Shown here one piece after another: positions 44,221 to 55,125 of a stretch of 64,000 nucleotides of DNA; the first letter of the stretch is position 1, and each line of letters opens with the position of its first letter. The stretch is from positions 868,001-932,000 of the forward strand of contig JANUWI010000010.1 in the NCBI GenBank assembly GCA_025504975.1, read 5' to 3'. The notes under the pieces are model-generated. The model was not told the DNA's origin, did not search any database, and saw nothing but the letters and a program-made list of their open reading frames with translations. A program made the position numbers and the translations under genes. Origin of the DNA: Plenodomus lindquistii (lineage: Eukaryota > Ascomycota > Dothideomycetes > Pleosporales > Leptosphaeriaceae).

Positions 44221-46065
44221 ATGCGCCTCGCCGCACGAGATGCCGAGGCTCCGCAGCCATACGTCGTGCCCCCTTCGCAGCAATTCGACGGCAACGATGG
44301 ATCCTGGAGCACCTTCATCGTGTCAGTGGGAACACCTGGCCAGGACTTCCGTGTGCTGCCGTCTACCAAAGGCGGCGTCACATATCTCATTGCGCCCGAG
44401 GGCTGTCTGAGGGGAATAGACCCTGAAGGATGTCCACAGTCGCGAGGAGCCGAGGTCTTCAACAGCGCGCAAAACATTGGGTTCCAGACAAATGTCTCGT
44501 CAACATGGTCGGCCATTGGGCAATACGATGTGGATTTGGAGGAGGCGCTGAACCTCACGTCCAGAGGACTGTTCGGCTTCGATCGCGTGCAACTGGGAAC
44601 CGCCGCAACCAGCACGGCGCTATATCTAGACCGCCAGGTTGTCGCGGGCATCGCAGATCCAGACTACTACATGGGCATACTTCCCTTGGGAACCAGCGAC
44701 TCGAGTTTTTCTAGTCTCGGACAGGCTGTCGACTCTCTCTTGTATTCTCTACGGAACGCGTCAAAGATTCCCAGCCTATCTTTTTCATACACAGCTGGCG
44801 CGCCATATCGGCTCAAGTCAGTCTTTGGCAGCCTGATCTTAGGAGGCTATGATTCCACACGCTTCACACCCAACACCAACAACTTTTCCTTCACATTTTC
44901 AAACGATCCCTCAAAACTCCTCACAGTAGGTGTAGATTCCATCCTAGCCACCAACACGCTGCAAGGCACCTTTTCACTCACATCCGGCGCCCATTTTTCG
45001 GTTATAGATTCCACAGTGCCCCACCTGTGGCTTCCTGAAGACGTCTGCGCGCAATTCGAGAGAGCCTTTGGTCTTACATACGATCCCCAGACCGAGCTCT
45101 ACCTGGTCAACGACACCATCCACCAACAACTCCGAAACAACAATCCCACCATAACACTCAAACTCGTGAACTCGCTCTCAGGCTCCTCCACAAACTACAC
45201 AAACATCGAACTACCATATGGCGCCTTCGATCTCCAAGCATCATACCCTTACTACCAAAACGCCACAAACTACTTCCCCATACGGCGCGCCGCAAACTCC
45301 ACACAATATGTCCTCGGCCGTACGCTCCTCCAAGAATCCTACCTAACAGTCGACTACGAGCGCGGAAACTTCTCCCTTTCCCAAGCAACATGGCCCGATC
45401 CCCTCCCCGCCGCAAACATCATCACCATCACCTCCCCCAACTCAAACCAATCCAACCCACTCTCTTCCTCGTCCTCCGGCCTAAGCACCGGCGCAATAGT
45501 AGGTATAGCCATTGGCGCCGCCTCGCTCGTCCTCCTCGCCCTCCTAGCCGTCTTCCTCTTCCGGCGTCGCCGCCGCAACAACAACCACAAACAAACCAAA
45601 CACTTTGAACTCCCCGGCGCCCAAGCCTCCGAATCCACAGTCGGAGCCTCCAGCACACCAACCTCACACACCAACAGCAACAACGGCCTTGTCTCCCTCA
45701 AAGCCGCAGGCCCACACGAACTCAGCGGCACACCCTTGACTGAACTCGCGTCCCCCACCGCCATGGCATTTGACAACCATGGTTTTCCGCAGGACAGAAA
45801 GACACTTGTTAGTATGAATGATGAGCCGGTGGAGTTGCCTGCTGAGTCTCGGATGCCGGTCACGCCGAGGTGGCAGGAGGTTACGCTGGGGAATTTTCCG
45901 GTACGCACGCAGCACGATGCGCAGTATGAGATGGACGGGCAGAGTAGCGCGAGTGTGAGTCGTGTGCCGAGTAGTGCGGGATGGACGAGAAGTGACGAGG
46001 GTCAGCCGAGTGGGGTTAGTCCGTTGAGCGCGGGGTTTGGAGCGGATGTTAAGATTCCAAGGTGA
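44221..46065 (+). CDS. Membrane-anchored pepsin-fold protein lacking the catalytic motifs
   Basis: About 614 residues. Homology to fungal aspartyl proteases is seen in WSTFIVSVGTPGQDFRVL (29-46), FGSLILGGYDSTRF and TQYVLGRTLLQESYLTVDYER. In an active enzyme each lobe carries Asp-Thr/Ser-Gly. Here the first site is S48-T-K-G and the second D263-S-T-V, so neither DTG/DSG survives. A transmembrane segment lies at 424-447 (GAIVGIAIGAASLVLLALLAVFLF), followed by a basic stop-transfer run (RRRRR) and a 165-residue cytosolic tail rich in Ser/Pro. This is the layout of a receptor or sensor more than of a protease. The ATG used has no signal peptide, so an upstream exon is probably missing from the model. 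Many Asn-x-Ser/Thr sites fit an extracellular domain. Confidence 0.82.
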   Translation: MRLAARDAEAPQPYVVPPSQQFDGNDGSWSTFIVSVGTPGQDFRVLPSTKGGVTYLIAPEGCLRGIDPEGCPQSRGAEVFNSAQNIGFQTNVSSTWSAIGQYDVDLEEALNLTSRGLFGFDRVQLGTAATSTALYLDRQVVAGIADPDYYMGILPLGTSDSSFSSLGQAVDSLLYSLRNASKIPSLSFSYTAGAPYRLKSVFGSLILGGYDSTRFTPNTNNFSFTFSNDPSKLLTVGVDSILATNTLQGTFSLTSGAHFSVIDSTVPHLWLPEDVCAQFERAFGLTYDPQTELYLVNDTIHQQLRNNNPTITLKLVNSLSGSSTNYTNIELPYGAFDLQASYPYYQNATNYFPIRRAANSTQYVLGRTLLQESYLTVDYERGNFSLSQATWPDPLPAANIITITSPNSNQSNPLSSSSSGLSTGAIVGIAIGAASLVLLALLAVFLFRRRRRNNNHKQTKHFELPGAQASESTVGASSTPTSHTNSNNGLVSLKAAGPHELSGTPLTELASPTAMAFDNHGFPQDRKTLVSMNDEPVELPAESRMPVTPRWQEVTLGNFPVRTQHDAQYEMDGQSSASVSRVPSSAGWTRSDEGQPSGVSPLSAGFGADVKIPR

Positions 46066-46611
46066 TGAGTTGCGATTGGCGTTTGGGTATCTGTGTTGGG
46101 CAGTCGGTCATCTGGTTGAGATGGCATGATGTGTTTTCCGCGGACAGGCGCTTAGTTGTTGGTGCTTGCTTTTACGATACCAGCATTTGGGTTAGATATG
46201 GGCCGTATATGTCAGGGCAAGAGATGGGCTGTGTGTAGTACTTTACGTTGGCGCTTTTTGGCTGTATGTGTCACGAAATACGAATTGTAATAACTTTCTT
46301 GAATCTGATCAACCATCTCGTAACCGGGTGTGGACTTGGCACATACGCCATGTACCAGTCTTTGTACGGTCAATGGCACAAGGGACCAAACTAGTTTCTT
46401 AGATGGCGGCATGGCTACCTCTGAGTGTTGAGAATTGAGGCAGAATGTCAGATAATTACTAGGAGCACATAACATATATCTGTACACAAGTAGAATCCGT
46501 GTTGTACAGGTATATCATTGTTCGTCGTCTCGAATTGTATACACGTCCACTGCCCTGGTTCCAGTCCAGTTCAAGTCATGCTTACGTCTTCGTCTCACCA
46601 CATGGATGTAT
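46066..46611. other. Convergent intergenic region
   Basis: 3' flanks of the pepsin-fold gene and the small charged-protein gene. Nothing recognised. Confidence 0.45.
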
Positions 46612-47223
46612 TTACAACCCGCCCGGCCCAGCAGCACTGTGCGCACTCGCACCCGCACCAGGCCCAACCTGCGCATGCGTAGCTTCCCTTTGCGCCTGAC
46701 GCCTAGCCTCTTGCTCCCTGCTCTCACGCTCAATCTGCTCCTCGGTCTGCTTGTTTCCGCGCGCAATCAGCTTCTCAAGGAGGCCGCCCTTCTTGGGCTT
46801 GTCGTGCTTGTCTGACTCCTCGAACTCTTTGAGGTAGGCGACGCGCTCGTGAGGAGGCATCGAAGCAAGCTCGCTGTCGATGGAGTCGCGGTTGTCTGGT
46901 AGAGAAGGGTCAGATATATCAAGAGGAACATCCGCACATAGGGGCAGAGGAGGGGAAACTTGTGGAGAGACCAAGTAACGTCGGAGCAAGGTCGATCTGG
47001 TATGCTGGTGCATCGACTGCATGCGGAAGGACAAAAGTTGGAAAGGACCGATGGCGTTGAGATGGTTTATAAGGTAACCACACATTGCGCCGCGGTTCTC
47101 TCCCAGACGAATTCTTCACGTACCTTCAATCGTGCCAATGTTGTCGCTGTGCGAGCTGCCATGGGTCTCGGTCTCGGTCTTCTTGCTGCTGCCAATGTGG
47201 AGCTTCTCCTTGATCTTGTCCAT
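46612..47223 (-). CDS. Small charged conserved-type hypothetical protein
   Basis: Exons 47223-47124 and 46895-46612 give 127 residues; the intron (228 nt) is long for this genome. The start MDKIKEKLHIGSSKK and the heptad-like middle (MPPHERVAYLKEFEESDKHDKPKKGGLLEKLIARG) are strongly charged, with a predicted helix from about 75 to 105. The C-terminus is Gly/Ala-rich. There are no cysteines, signal peptide or membrane segment. I do not recognise a family with a known role. Frame agreement across the junction, and the amphipathic composition, support a real gene. Its 5' side faces the PFK2/FBPase2 gene, which is on the same strand. Confidence 0.65.
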
Positions 47224-48053
47224 GTTTGCTGATTGATTTCAAACTTTCTTTCTTCTCGAGTTGATCTTTTTGCGAATGAATTTGCAAGTGTTTACGGATG
47301 GTGCAGTAGAGAAGTGAGGTGTGGGGTTGCTATGACAGGAGAAGCAGCAGACAGAGAGGGGTGATAGCTTCCCTGCGTATCCACTACGTCATAGGGCTTG
47401 CCATAGTCGTATTTGCGGTGCCAGCCTGGCCTGCATGTGGACTTGCATGTGGACTGCATGTGGACTATTCAAGCAAGGTTACGTACCTTATTCCAAGAAA
47501 CTGAAGACTTGGTTTGCCGCCGTCAAGCTGCTTGCGGGCGACACCAGTCTCGTTTTGGAAAACATGTTTAGAAAATGGATCGCTCCGCGCGATGGCTTCA
47601 TGTGCAGCTTAGGAACTACGCAGATCCTCGAGTGCAGCTCGCGACCAGAACTACATGTACGATAGAAGGACAGGCTTGTCGCTGTCATGATTTGCAACTT
47701 CTCAGACATGAGAACGAAGATGAACCTGTTTGTAGTCTTCAGTTGATATAATGCTATTGAGCCTTGAGCTGAATGCCAATGGTATAGATACTTGTAGCAG
47801 AGAATATGCAGTCTATACCCATGTGGCCTATGCAGGCGCCTTGATCGACATCTCCGTATTCTCATCGTACTTGAAGCAGTAAACGTTATGCCGTCGCTAT
47901 GATTCTGGAGCTCTTTGCTCTTTGTCCTTCCTCTACAGCCAGGATAGTTGTCCGTGTCGTATGGGCAGTGACCATTGTCTCCAACCCGCCTGCACACCCT
48001 CCTCCGGGGGATGCGGCTATGTGTGGTCCCCCGGAGCTGGTGGTGACGTCAGG
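47224..48053. other. Intergenic region with a direct repeat
   Basis: Promoter of the small charged-protein gene and 3' flank of the PFK2/FBPase2 gene. It contains the tandem TGCATGTGGAC repeat at 47432-47465. A 169-codon minus-strand frame (47488-47997) has no recognisable product. Confidence 0.45.
47432..47465. repeat. Three copies of TGCATGTGGAC
   Basis: Copies at 47432-47442, 47444-47454 and 47455-47465; the first two are separated by one base. Confidence 0.85.
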
Positions 48054-49538
48054 CTATGCACTGCCGTCCGCTTGCTGATGTTCAGCCTTGCTTCCCTTAC
48101 CTCGCCAGGTGCTGACTGCCGGTATGTCGGCCTTCAGTCTTTCTTCTTGTGTTGAGTATGCCTTGGGTGTCAACTTGATCAAGGTGTGTAGCGGAACCTC
48201 CATCCAGGGACTCTGCTCTTGCGGTACATTCATGAAGTACGCATAGATGCATCTCAAGATGGCTTGATGGGTGACAATCAAGATGTTTTCGCTTCGCTCG
48301 AGCTCCATAATGATGGGCTCCAACCGTATGACTACATCGCGGTACGATTCACCGCCAAGGTAGCGGTAGTTATACTTGTCTTCGTCGCGCTGCGCAAAAT
48401 CCTCGGGATACTTTTGCTCGATCTGAGCGTATGTCAGGCCGTCGCAAACACCGGAATCCAGCTCATCGAGGGCTTTCCATTCGAGCTTTTCGAACGTGAG
48501 GAAACGCGCAGTCTGGATCGTTCGCTTCAACGTGGATGTCCACACAGTGAGCCTGCGACCGTCGCCTACAGACTTGGCGACAAGACCGGGAAGAGCGTGA
48601 GCGTAGGCGTCTCCGCGCTCAGACAAATCAGCGTCGCCTCCAATCTGTCCCGAGAGATTGTAAGCTGATTCACCGTGCTGGGCTGGTTAGCAGAAATACA
48701 ACGTGCTACGCATAAGAGCAACCTACTCGGGACAACCAGATTGATCGCGGCTTGATGTGTAGGTTCATTAAGTAGTAAACTACTCTACTTTGTAGGTAAT
48801 CTTGAATTTGGTTGATGATGACCTGCTTGCCAACGTCGATCAACTTGACGTAGGTGAGATCGCGCTCGTCCTCGTCAATTGTCTGGTAGACCTTCTCGTA
48901 ATTGCGAATGCGGTTTCGGAAATCGGCTGCAGCTTCCTCGGGGTCCTGACCAACGTAGTCCGGTGACGTTGTCTTGACTTCCAGAATATTGCTCATGATG
49001 AGATCTTCGTCATCGCACTTTGACTCTACGAATAACGTCTCGATATTCTCGGCACTGCATCTCTCATGTATCCATCTACGGCGGCTCTTGGTCGAATTCG
49101 TAGCGTCTAGTATTGCGATGAGTCCCTTGCCCTCGGCGAACCACTTGCACATGTCATTAACAGCTGCTTCAGCGGCGGCTTTCCGTAGGCGCTCTCCTTC
49201 AGGATTCGAAGTGTCAAAGAACTCGGCGGAGGGGGTTGGGGTCGCGGTGCGGCGGTACTGGCCCACGTTGAATGTTTTCGATTTGATTGACAGCCAATGC
49301 AAGTAGCGGACGACTGGGTTGCATACCGTTAGCGACAGCGACACCTTGTCAACGTGCATGACTTACCTTTCTGTGCAATTAGACTCTTGCCCCGGGCGGG
49401 CAATCCCACCATGACGACGCATATCCGCGTGTCTTCGGCCTGCACACCAGCGCCATTAGTCTTTCTGCTTGGTTTCACAAATTCACCAGCGGGCACTGCG
49501 CGCATATTTGGCGCGTAGAAACCGTTGGACTCGGTCAT
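48054..49538 (-). CDS. 6-phosphofructo-2-kinase / fructose-2,6-bisphosphatase
   Basis: Bifunctional cytosolic enzyme that makes and removes fructose 2,6-bisphosphate, the signal that sets glycolysis against gluconeogenesis. Exons 49538-49367, 49313-48727 and 48677-48054 give 460 residues. The kinase half has the P-loop GLPARGKS (45-52), KVVRYLHWLSIKSKTFNVGQYRR across the first junction, and AILDATNSTKSRRRWI. The phosphatase half begins SRHGES, rebuilt across the second junction, with His254. It continues with LSERGDAY, TSTLKRTIQTA, LDELDSGVCDGLTYAQI and the second His390 in VTHQAILR. Both sets of residues are present, so both activities are expected. The length is typical of filamentous fungi, without the long N-terminal extension of yeast PFK26. 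Confidence 0.93.
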
Positions 49539-51049
49539 TGTGAACGGCGACGAGACCAGCTCCTTGCAATCCAAAAAACGAAGGAATGGTAGTCGTGCAA
49601 TGTACAAGACACCGCAACAGGTACTATGGCGCGGCGTCCAGCCGGAGGTTTCCCGAGGTGCAGCCTTGAAATGCGGCTTTTAACCAGGTGTGCAGCAAGA
49701 CGCAAGCTAGGCGGTCAACGGAAAATCTAGAAATGAACAGGGCCTGGAGCAGCCAAGGGGGTGAGAGAGTTTCAGTGGTAGCGTGGGGGGAGTTGTGTTG
49801 CAATGGTGAATCTGGCTCGGCGTTCGAGAAGCGAGAGGATGTGAAGCTCGATGGCCCATTCCCCGCATTTGAGCGGCGTCCTTCTTTTCACAAGCGTTCG
49901 GGTTGCGGTTCCAAGCTAAAGGGCTGGGTGGAGCAATCGTAATCGGCGAACCTCATTCGACAACAGGCGTTGGGGCTGCACTGAAATGCAATCAATGCCT
50001 CTGGGGTTACAGCGCCCAAGTCGTGCTCCTGCCCGTTGGCCTATAGCAGGGGCACAGCAGCGCAATTCCAGGAGTTGGTGGAGGCAGACGATCGCTGGTC
50101 GTGTGCTATGGTGCCGTTGTGTATCGGGCAATGACGACAGCGGCCCTCTAGTCTAGTCTCAAGGGCCTTCCTTGAGCCGGCGACGGCCGGAGCGTAGATG
50201 CCGCAGTATGGCGCTTCCCTGGTTGGGTCCCCTGGCGGACTGGAGCAGTCGCATGGAATCGGCGAAAGTGTCTCGCGCTCTGCGCGACATTTGACATGAA
50301 GAAAAAACTCTATCTTACCGTGGAGATGGAGTAGGTTCTGGTGTGGCCCCCCATGTTGTTTTGGTGGCGTTGGATAGGGCTGACGTAACACACTCGTTAA
50401 CTGTAGCGTAGTCGTAGTCGTGAATGATAGTGTTGTGGCGGGGCAGTAAGGTTTTGTGGCAGACTGGACTGGGCACACAGCGGTGGGCGGCGGCGAGGTG
50501 GTCAAAATATTTGCTGGCGTGCACTGTGGAGAGATTTGACCACGATGGATCCCGAGGTCGCTCTTTACAGACTTGTATAAGCTCCTTCCTTGTTGCAGGT
50601 CGTTTCGGCTGGCTTATCATACGTCGCTCGCTATCACATATCTTCGCCGCGGGAGTGTTCCACGGCTAACATCTCCACCACCTATGAAATAAACAGGAAC
50701 AGACAGTAAATTATAGACAGTTAAATTATATATTACTATTCGTAGAGCATATCGCTAGGTTCAAGCATCGTTCGTACATCCGCTAACGCGTTGTCACGAC
50801 TCTACTAGACGGCGTACTTACTGTGTAGAGCCATCCGACTTGATGAATACCTTCGTGTACCGTATGCTTGAACTAATATGGAGTCACTCCAACGCTATAT
50901 GCAAGGCGACACGCCAATATCAAGGCCAAAAAGATGCGGGTATCTAGCGATGCTAAAGCAAGCCATCCTGTTGCTACAAAACCGAAAGATGCGCACAGTC
51001 ATGTAGAGTATCGGCCGTGATAAATCCAGACAAAATTACAAAGGCGACA
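49539..51049. other. Promoter of PFK2/FBPase2 and 3' flank of RXT3
   Basis: 1.5 kb without a recognised gene. The part from about 50690 to 50770 is AT-rich (TTAAATTATATATTACTATT), the rest mixed. Confidence 0.45.
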
Positions 51050-54000
51050 TTACGCGTGTAGTCTCGCCATGGTGCTGACCCGCATGTTGTCGTCCACTCC
51101 ACTCTGCAAAGCAAGAAGCGTTGCACTTGCATCAAGTCTACGCTTGAGTGCTGCAGCCGTTCGTTCTTGACCACGGCTTCCGATTCCATCTTCTACCCAT
51201 CGAATTTTGTTGATCATGAAACTGAGCCCTTCGTGGCCTACACTCTTCCTGCTTGAGATGCCATACTCGACTGAACCGGTGTACTCGTGAAGTTGGGGCA
51301 GAATCAGGATCTCAATCTGCAAGTCCATATCCGCAGGAGGTGTGACAGGAGCTGCCGGTACCTTGCTGAGCGTTTCCTCAGCATCGGTCGGGTCGTTTGG
51401 TGCGGTTATGCGAGGATCGAGCATGGAGACATCGACTGTTTCGTCCCACTCCCCTCTGATCCATCCAGAGTGAATAGCAGCTGCGATAGGATCAGAATCA
51501 TCACGATAAATGCGTGCACCCCATAGATGACGTTCCAAGACGATATGCTGGCGTTGACGAGGCTTGAGATAGAACCGCGGCACCCTAATGGTGAAGGTAC
51601 AGTTGATCGGGTCCGCATTGAAGCGTGGGAGTCGCTTTGGTTTTGAGGCGTAGCCGAACTGGTCATCTACAGACGAGTTGGGTTTGGGCAGTTCGGTTGA
51701 CGCTTCATATAAATGTGACCCAAGGTGCCTGCGAGGCTTCTTGGCAGCTTCATCCAGGACGGGTTGCACATCATGTACCCTGGCCGGCATCTTTGCAGCA
51801 GGAAGGGGGGGCTGATTGCCTCGGGGAGCATGATGGTGATGATGGTGATGAGGTGTTCCCTGAATATGATGGTGGTGATGGACTGGTTGGCCAGGACCGT
51901 TCTGTGGAACGCTCGATGGTCTTCCATTAAATGGGGTAGAACCTGTGGAAAGGGGGGCTTCCTCATCTGGTTTGTGGTGATGGTGATGATGATGGTGGTG
52001 ACTAATGTTGTTAGTTTCTCTGTGTACGCGAATCAAGGCATGGAGAAAGCAGCTTACTGATGGTGCGGTGCATGGTGATGGTGGTGTTTGTTTCGTTTGG
52101 TCCCACGAGTGCCGGACGGCGTTCCTCTTCCGTCGTTGCTATCGACGTCAAAAATGCCTTCTTCATCTTTCACGCGTTTTGTCTTTCGGCCTTGCTGCGA
52201 GTTGACTCTTTGTAGTCTGTGCATGTCAGATTCGCTTTCGTGAGAGAAAGAACCCTGCCCGTTGTGTGGCAAAGGACTGCCACGCGACGGCGTAGATGAG
52301 CCCAGACCACTGCCCAGACCTGAGAACATTCGTCCGAACTCGCTCTTGATACCAGGGTCTTTGCCGCTCATCATGGGTTGTGTCTGAGCCCCTTGCACAG
52401 CCTGTGGTAAGGGAGAGGCGCGCCCAGTCCGTCTGCTGGCATCCAGGCCGAATCCAATGTGTGATTTCGACTGTTGCATGGCCTCTCCCATCCTTTGCGG
52501 CTGATCGAACAATGATCGCCCACCCGAGGAAAGAGAGCGGGCAAGGGGTTCGGTACGATGCCTCTCTGTCGAAGTTGGATCCGAAGTAGGCGGCGCATGA
52601 TACTGCTCAACAACGCGATTGCTGAGATGGTCCACACTACGCCCTCGTAGTACATCTTCAGGACCTTGTCCGCCATAGCGTGGAGCTCCAAGTGTAGGGG
52701 AGGAGTATTGGCCATAGGCGCGATGTGGTGGTGGAGGCTCCTCTCGACGGCTATCGATGGTTTCACGGAGCGCATCTCCCGAAGCAGAGTGTCGCCAAAG
52801 GCTTCGTGTCAGCTCGGTCGGGCCGGACGTTCTATGGTGCTCGACGGGTGGGCCGAATACGTTTTGCGATACGGGATGTACAGTGACGGGGCGATCTCGA
52901 TCTGCGCCACTTTGCCCACCAGCCAGGAGCTCCGCAGCATTAGGTCTGGCGTGGTGAGACTCCCCCAGCGTTCGTCGTCGTTCTTCTGGAGCACCGTATA
53001 CGCCGCGGCGCCCTCCTGTTCCATCGTAGCTTGGTCTGCCCTCGTGCTCACGCGTTTCAGCAGGACCTGTGGGCTGGCTGTTTGGCCGTGGTGGGATGCT
53101 GCTCGACGGTTGACGACCTACACTACTTGGTGAATACTCGCGCGGGAGCGGCTGCCCGAAAAGCTTGTAAGGGTTGTAAGAGGGAGGCAGCGACTGTCGT
53201 CCCAGGTCTGGAGATGCCTGATTGCTGTACGAGCGTGGTGAACCACCGGGGAAATTGTGCGCGTCAGACGACTTTGAAGCGTTGCCCCCAAACATGTTGT
53301 TGCGATCGGGCGACGGCTGACGTCTAAAGGGAGCAAAGTCTGATCGCGGGCCAGACAACAGGCTGCGCCGAGGCGATGGTGGTTGCATGCTGTTACTGTT
53401 CAACGAGGGCGCATTTGTGGGAGGTGACGGCTGTGATTGTGACGTCTGGACTGGCGCACCAGTGTCACCCCCGCCGATGAGACTCGAGATGGACATGCTG
53501 CTGCCGGGTCGCATCGCTTGCCCTAGGCCAGGGAGCTCTCTGTTGATGCCAAAGTTGGACGCGTAGGGCGGGCGCTGCTGTTGCGATGCATGGGGATGCT
53601 GCTGCGGAGGCGACGATGGCGGGAGCATTTGCGGTCGCGCAAAGGACAGAGGTGGAGGAGGATCGTGGGTGGAGGCTACACGGGCGTTAGCTCGCCAGTC
53701 GCGACGAGGGCTTGGGCTGGTGTGCGGGAGCGGAGGCTGACCGTAGGGGTGTGGCGGACTGCCGCCAGTCAGAGAACGGCGTCGCGCAGCGTCATAGCCG
53801 TAGGGCGACGGCCCCGGCGGGTTGTTGGAGGCACTCATGGCCGGCGGTGGAGGAGGACCAGAATGTGCATGATGCTGGCCGTACTGGAGTCGCGCCGCTG
53901 TGGATCTGGGCATCAGCGTCACACTATATCAAAATTGGTAAGGTTGATGCGGAGAAGGATATCCCAGCAAACGAGATGCGGGCACCCTAGCCTGCAAAAC

Positions 54001-54519
54001 GGCGCTGCGACGGGCAGTGGTGGCACGCGTGCAGCGTGCAGCGTGCAGCGTGCGAGCAGTCGCGTGCAGCAGCGGTGCAGGCGTCGCAACTGGCGGTGAG
54101 CTGTAGAGTTGTCTCCAGAGCGTTTCCCCACGTCCACCGACGTGTCATGCAGGCGGCGCGCAGCACGCAACACAGTGCCGGCAGCCACTCGTCGCTGCGT
54201 AGCCTCCGTCTGAAGCTGGCCCAGTCGCCTCCCGCTGTGTTTGCCAGAATGCAGATGCCAGACTGAAGAATGCAAGGTCCGTACCTGTATGCGCCCAGCC
54301 ACCTTGGCCTCTCCCTTCACCGTGGCCCTGCGGCGCGTTGTTTCCGCCCGGCACTCCTTGGCTGGTCCGTCGAATGTGTTGGGCGGCGGCAGGGAAGAAG
54401 GCGTCGGCGGCCAAGGGGACGTGGAGTGGTTGCGTCTGCGTTGTCGAGGGTGTAAAGCTGCTATATGGTTGCGTGGTGGGCGTGAAGCGGTCGGGCGGCG
54501 GCGCAGGCTGGCGATCCAT
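51050..54519 (-). CDS. RXT3: RXT3, subunit of the RPD3L histone deacetylase complex
   Basis: Chromatin regulator; RXT3 belongs to the large RPD3 deacetylase complex. Exons 54519-54285, 53897-52058 and 52001-51050 give 1008 residues. The Rxt3 domain lies near 805-930: FGYASKPKRLPRF, CTFTIRVPRFYL, HLWGARIYRDDSDPIAAAIHSG and WIRGEWDET, followed by LQIEILILPQLHEYTGSVEYG. The N-terminal 690 residues are disordered and rich in Ser, Pro, Arg and Gln, with short conserved openings (PPDRFTPTTQPYSS; PLHVPLAADAFFP). The second junction falls inside a histidine-rich tract (HHHHHAPHH..HHHHHHHHH); further His runs follow. The first junction uses the only acceptor found that keeps frame (ATCCACAG, before 53897), leaving a 387-nt intron; this is the least certain point. 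Confidence 0.85.
54027..54047. repeat. (GCGTGCA)3 heptamer repeat
   Basis: Three perfect copies plus a partial one up to 54053, inside the proposed first intron of RXT3. Confidence 0.85.
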
Positions 54520-55125
54520 GATGCTACGATGGACAATGTCTCATCTACGGCAGCAGGCCACCATGTGAGTGTATGTGTGTGTGTATGTGGACGCGAAGTG
54601 CCGGGTGAAGAAGGGCCTAGCCTAGGATGTAGGCTGGGACGAACAGAGCAGACTGTTCGTTCATAGACTCAGGCAGCAGCGAGCATCCTCAAGCAAGAAG
54701 AGAGTAAGTAGGACCCTCGAATTCACGCACAGGACGACCTGGCGCACGATTTGGCTAGCTGCCCCACACCATCCTTGCACCGTTCCTGTCTGACCGCCTT
54801 CTCATGTGTCTCGGCACCTTATCGATCGCCAGGAACATTGTTCAGTAGGGCTGTCATGGTAGTGTACGTCCACAGCTCTGCCAAACCCGTCGAAGTTCCA
54901 AGTGTATCGTCGACGTGATTTTGCAAGTACGCCGCACTAGTTGTATAATATATCCTCGTCTCCTTGGTGCTGGGCAGACCAAGACGACCTGTTCTGGTGA
55001 TGTTGCAGGGATCCAATAGACCCCTGGCTGTACCCGTGCCTGCCAGCTCCTGCCTACTCCACGTGCCAAAAGCCTCTCCTTCGGCGTCCGATATGCGCGC
55101 GCAGTAATCGCTCAGCGCAGTCCAT
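54520..55125. promoter_or_regulatory. Bidirectional promoter, RXT3 / BTN1
   Basis: 606 bp between divergent starts. A GT-rich simple repeat lies at about 54564-54590. No gene is recognised. Confidence 0.5.

Noticed and set aside
45354..45908. A 184-codon minus-strand open frame.
   Set aside because: Antisense shadow of the cytosolic tail of the pepsin-fold gene.
47488..47997. A 169-codon minus-strand open frame downstream of the PFK2/FBPase2 gene.
   Set aside because: Composition is not protein-like, there is no known family, and the position fits a 3' flank.
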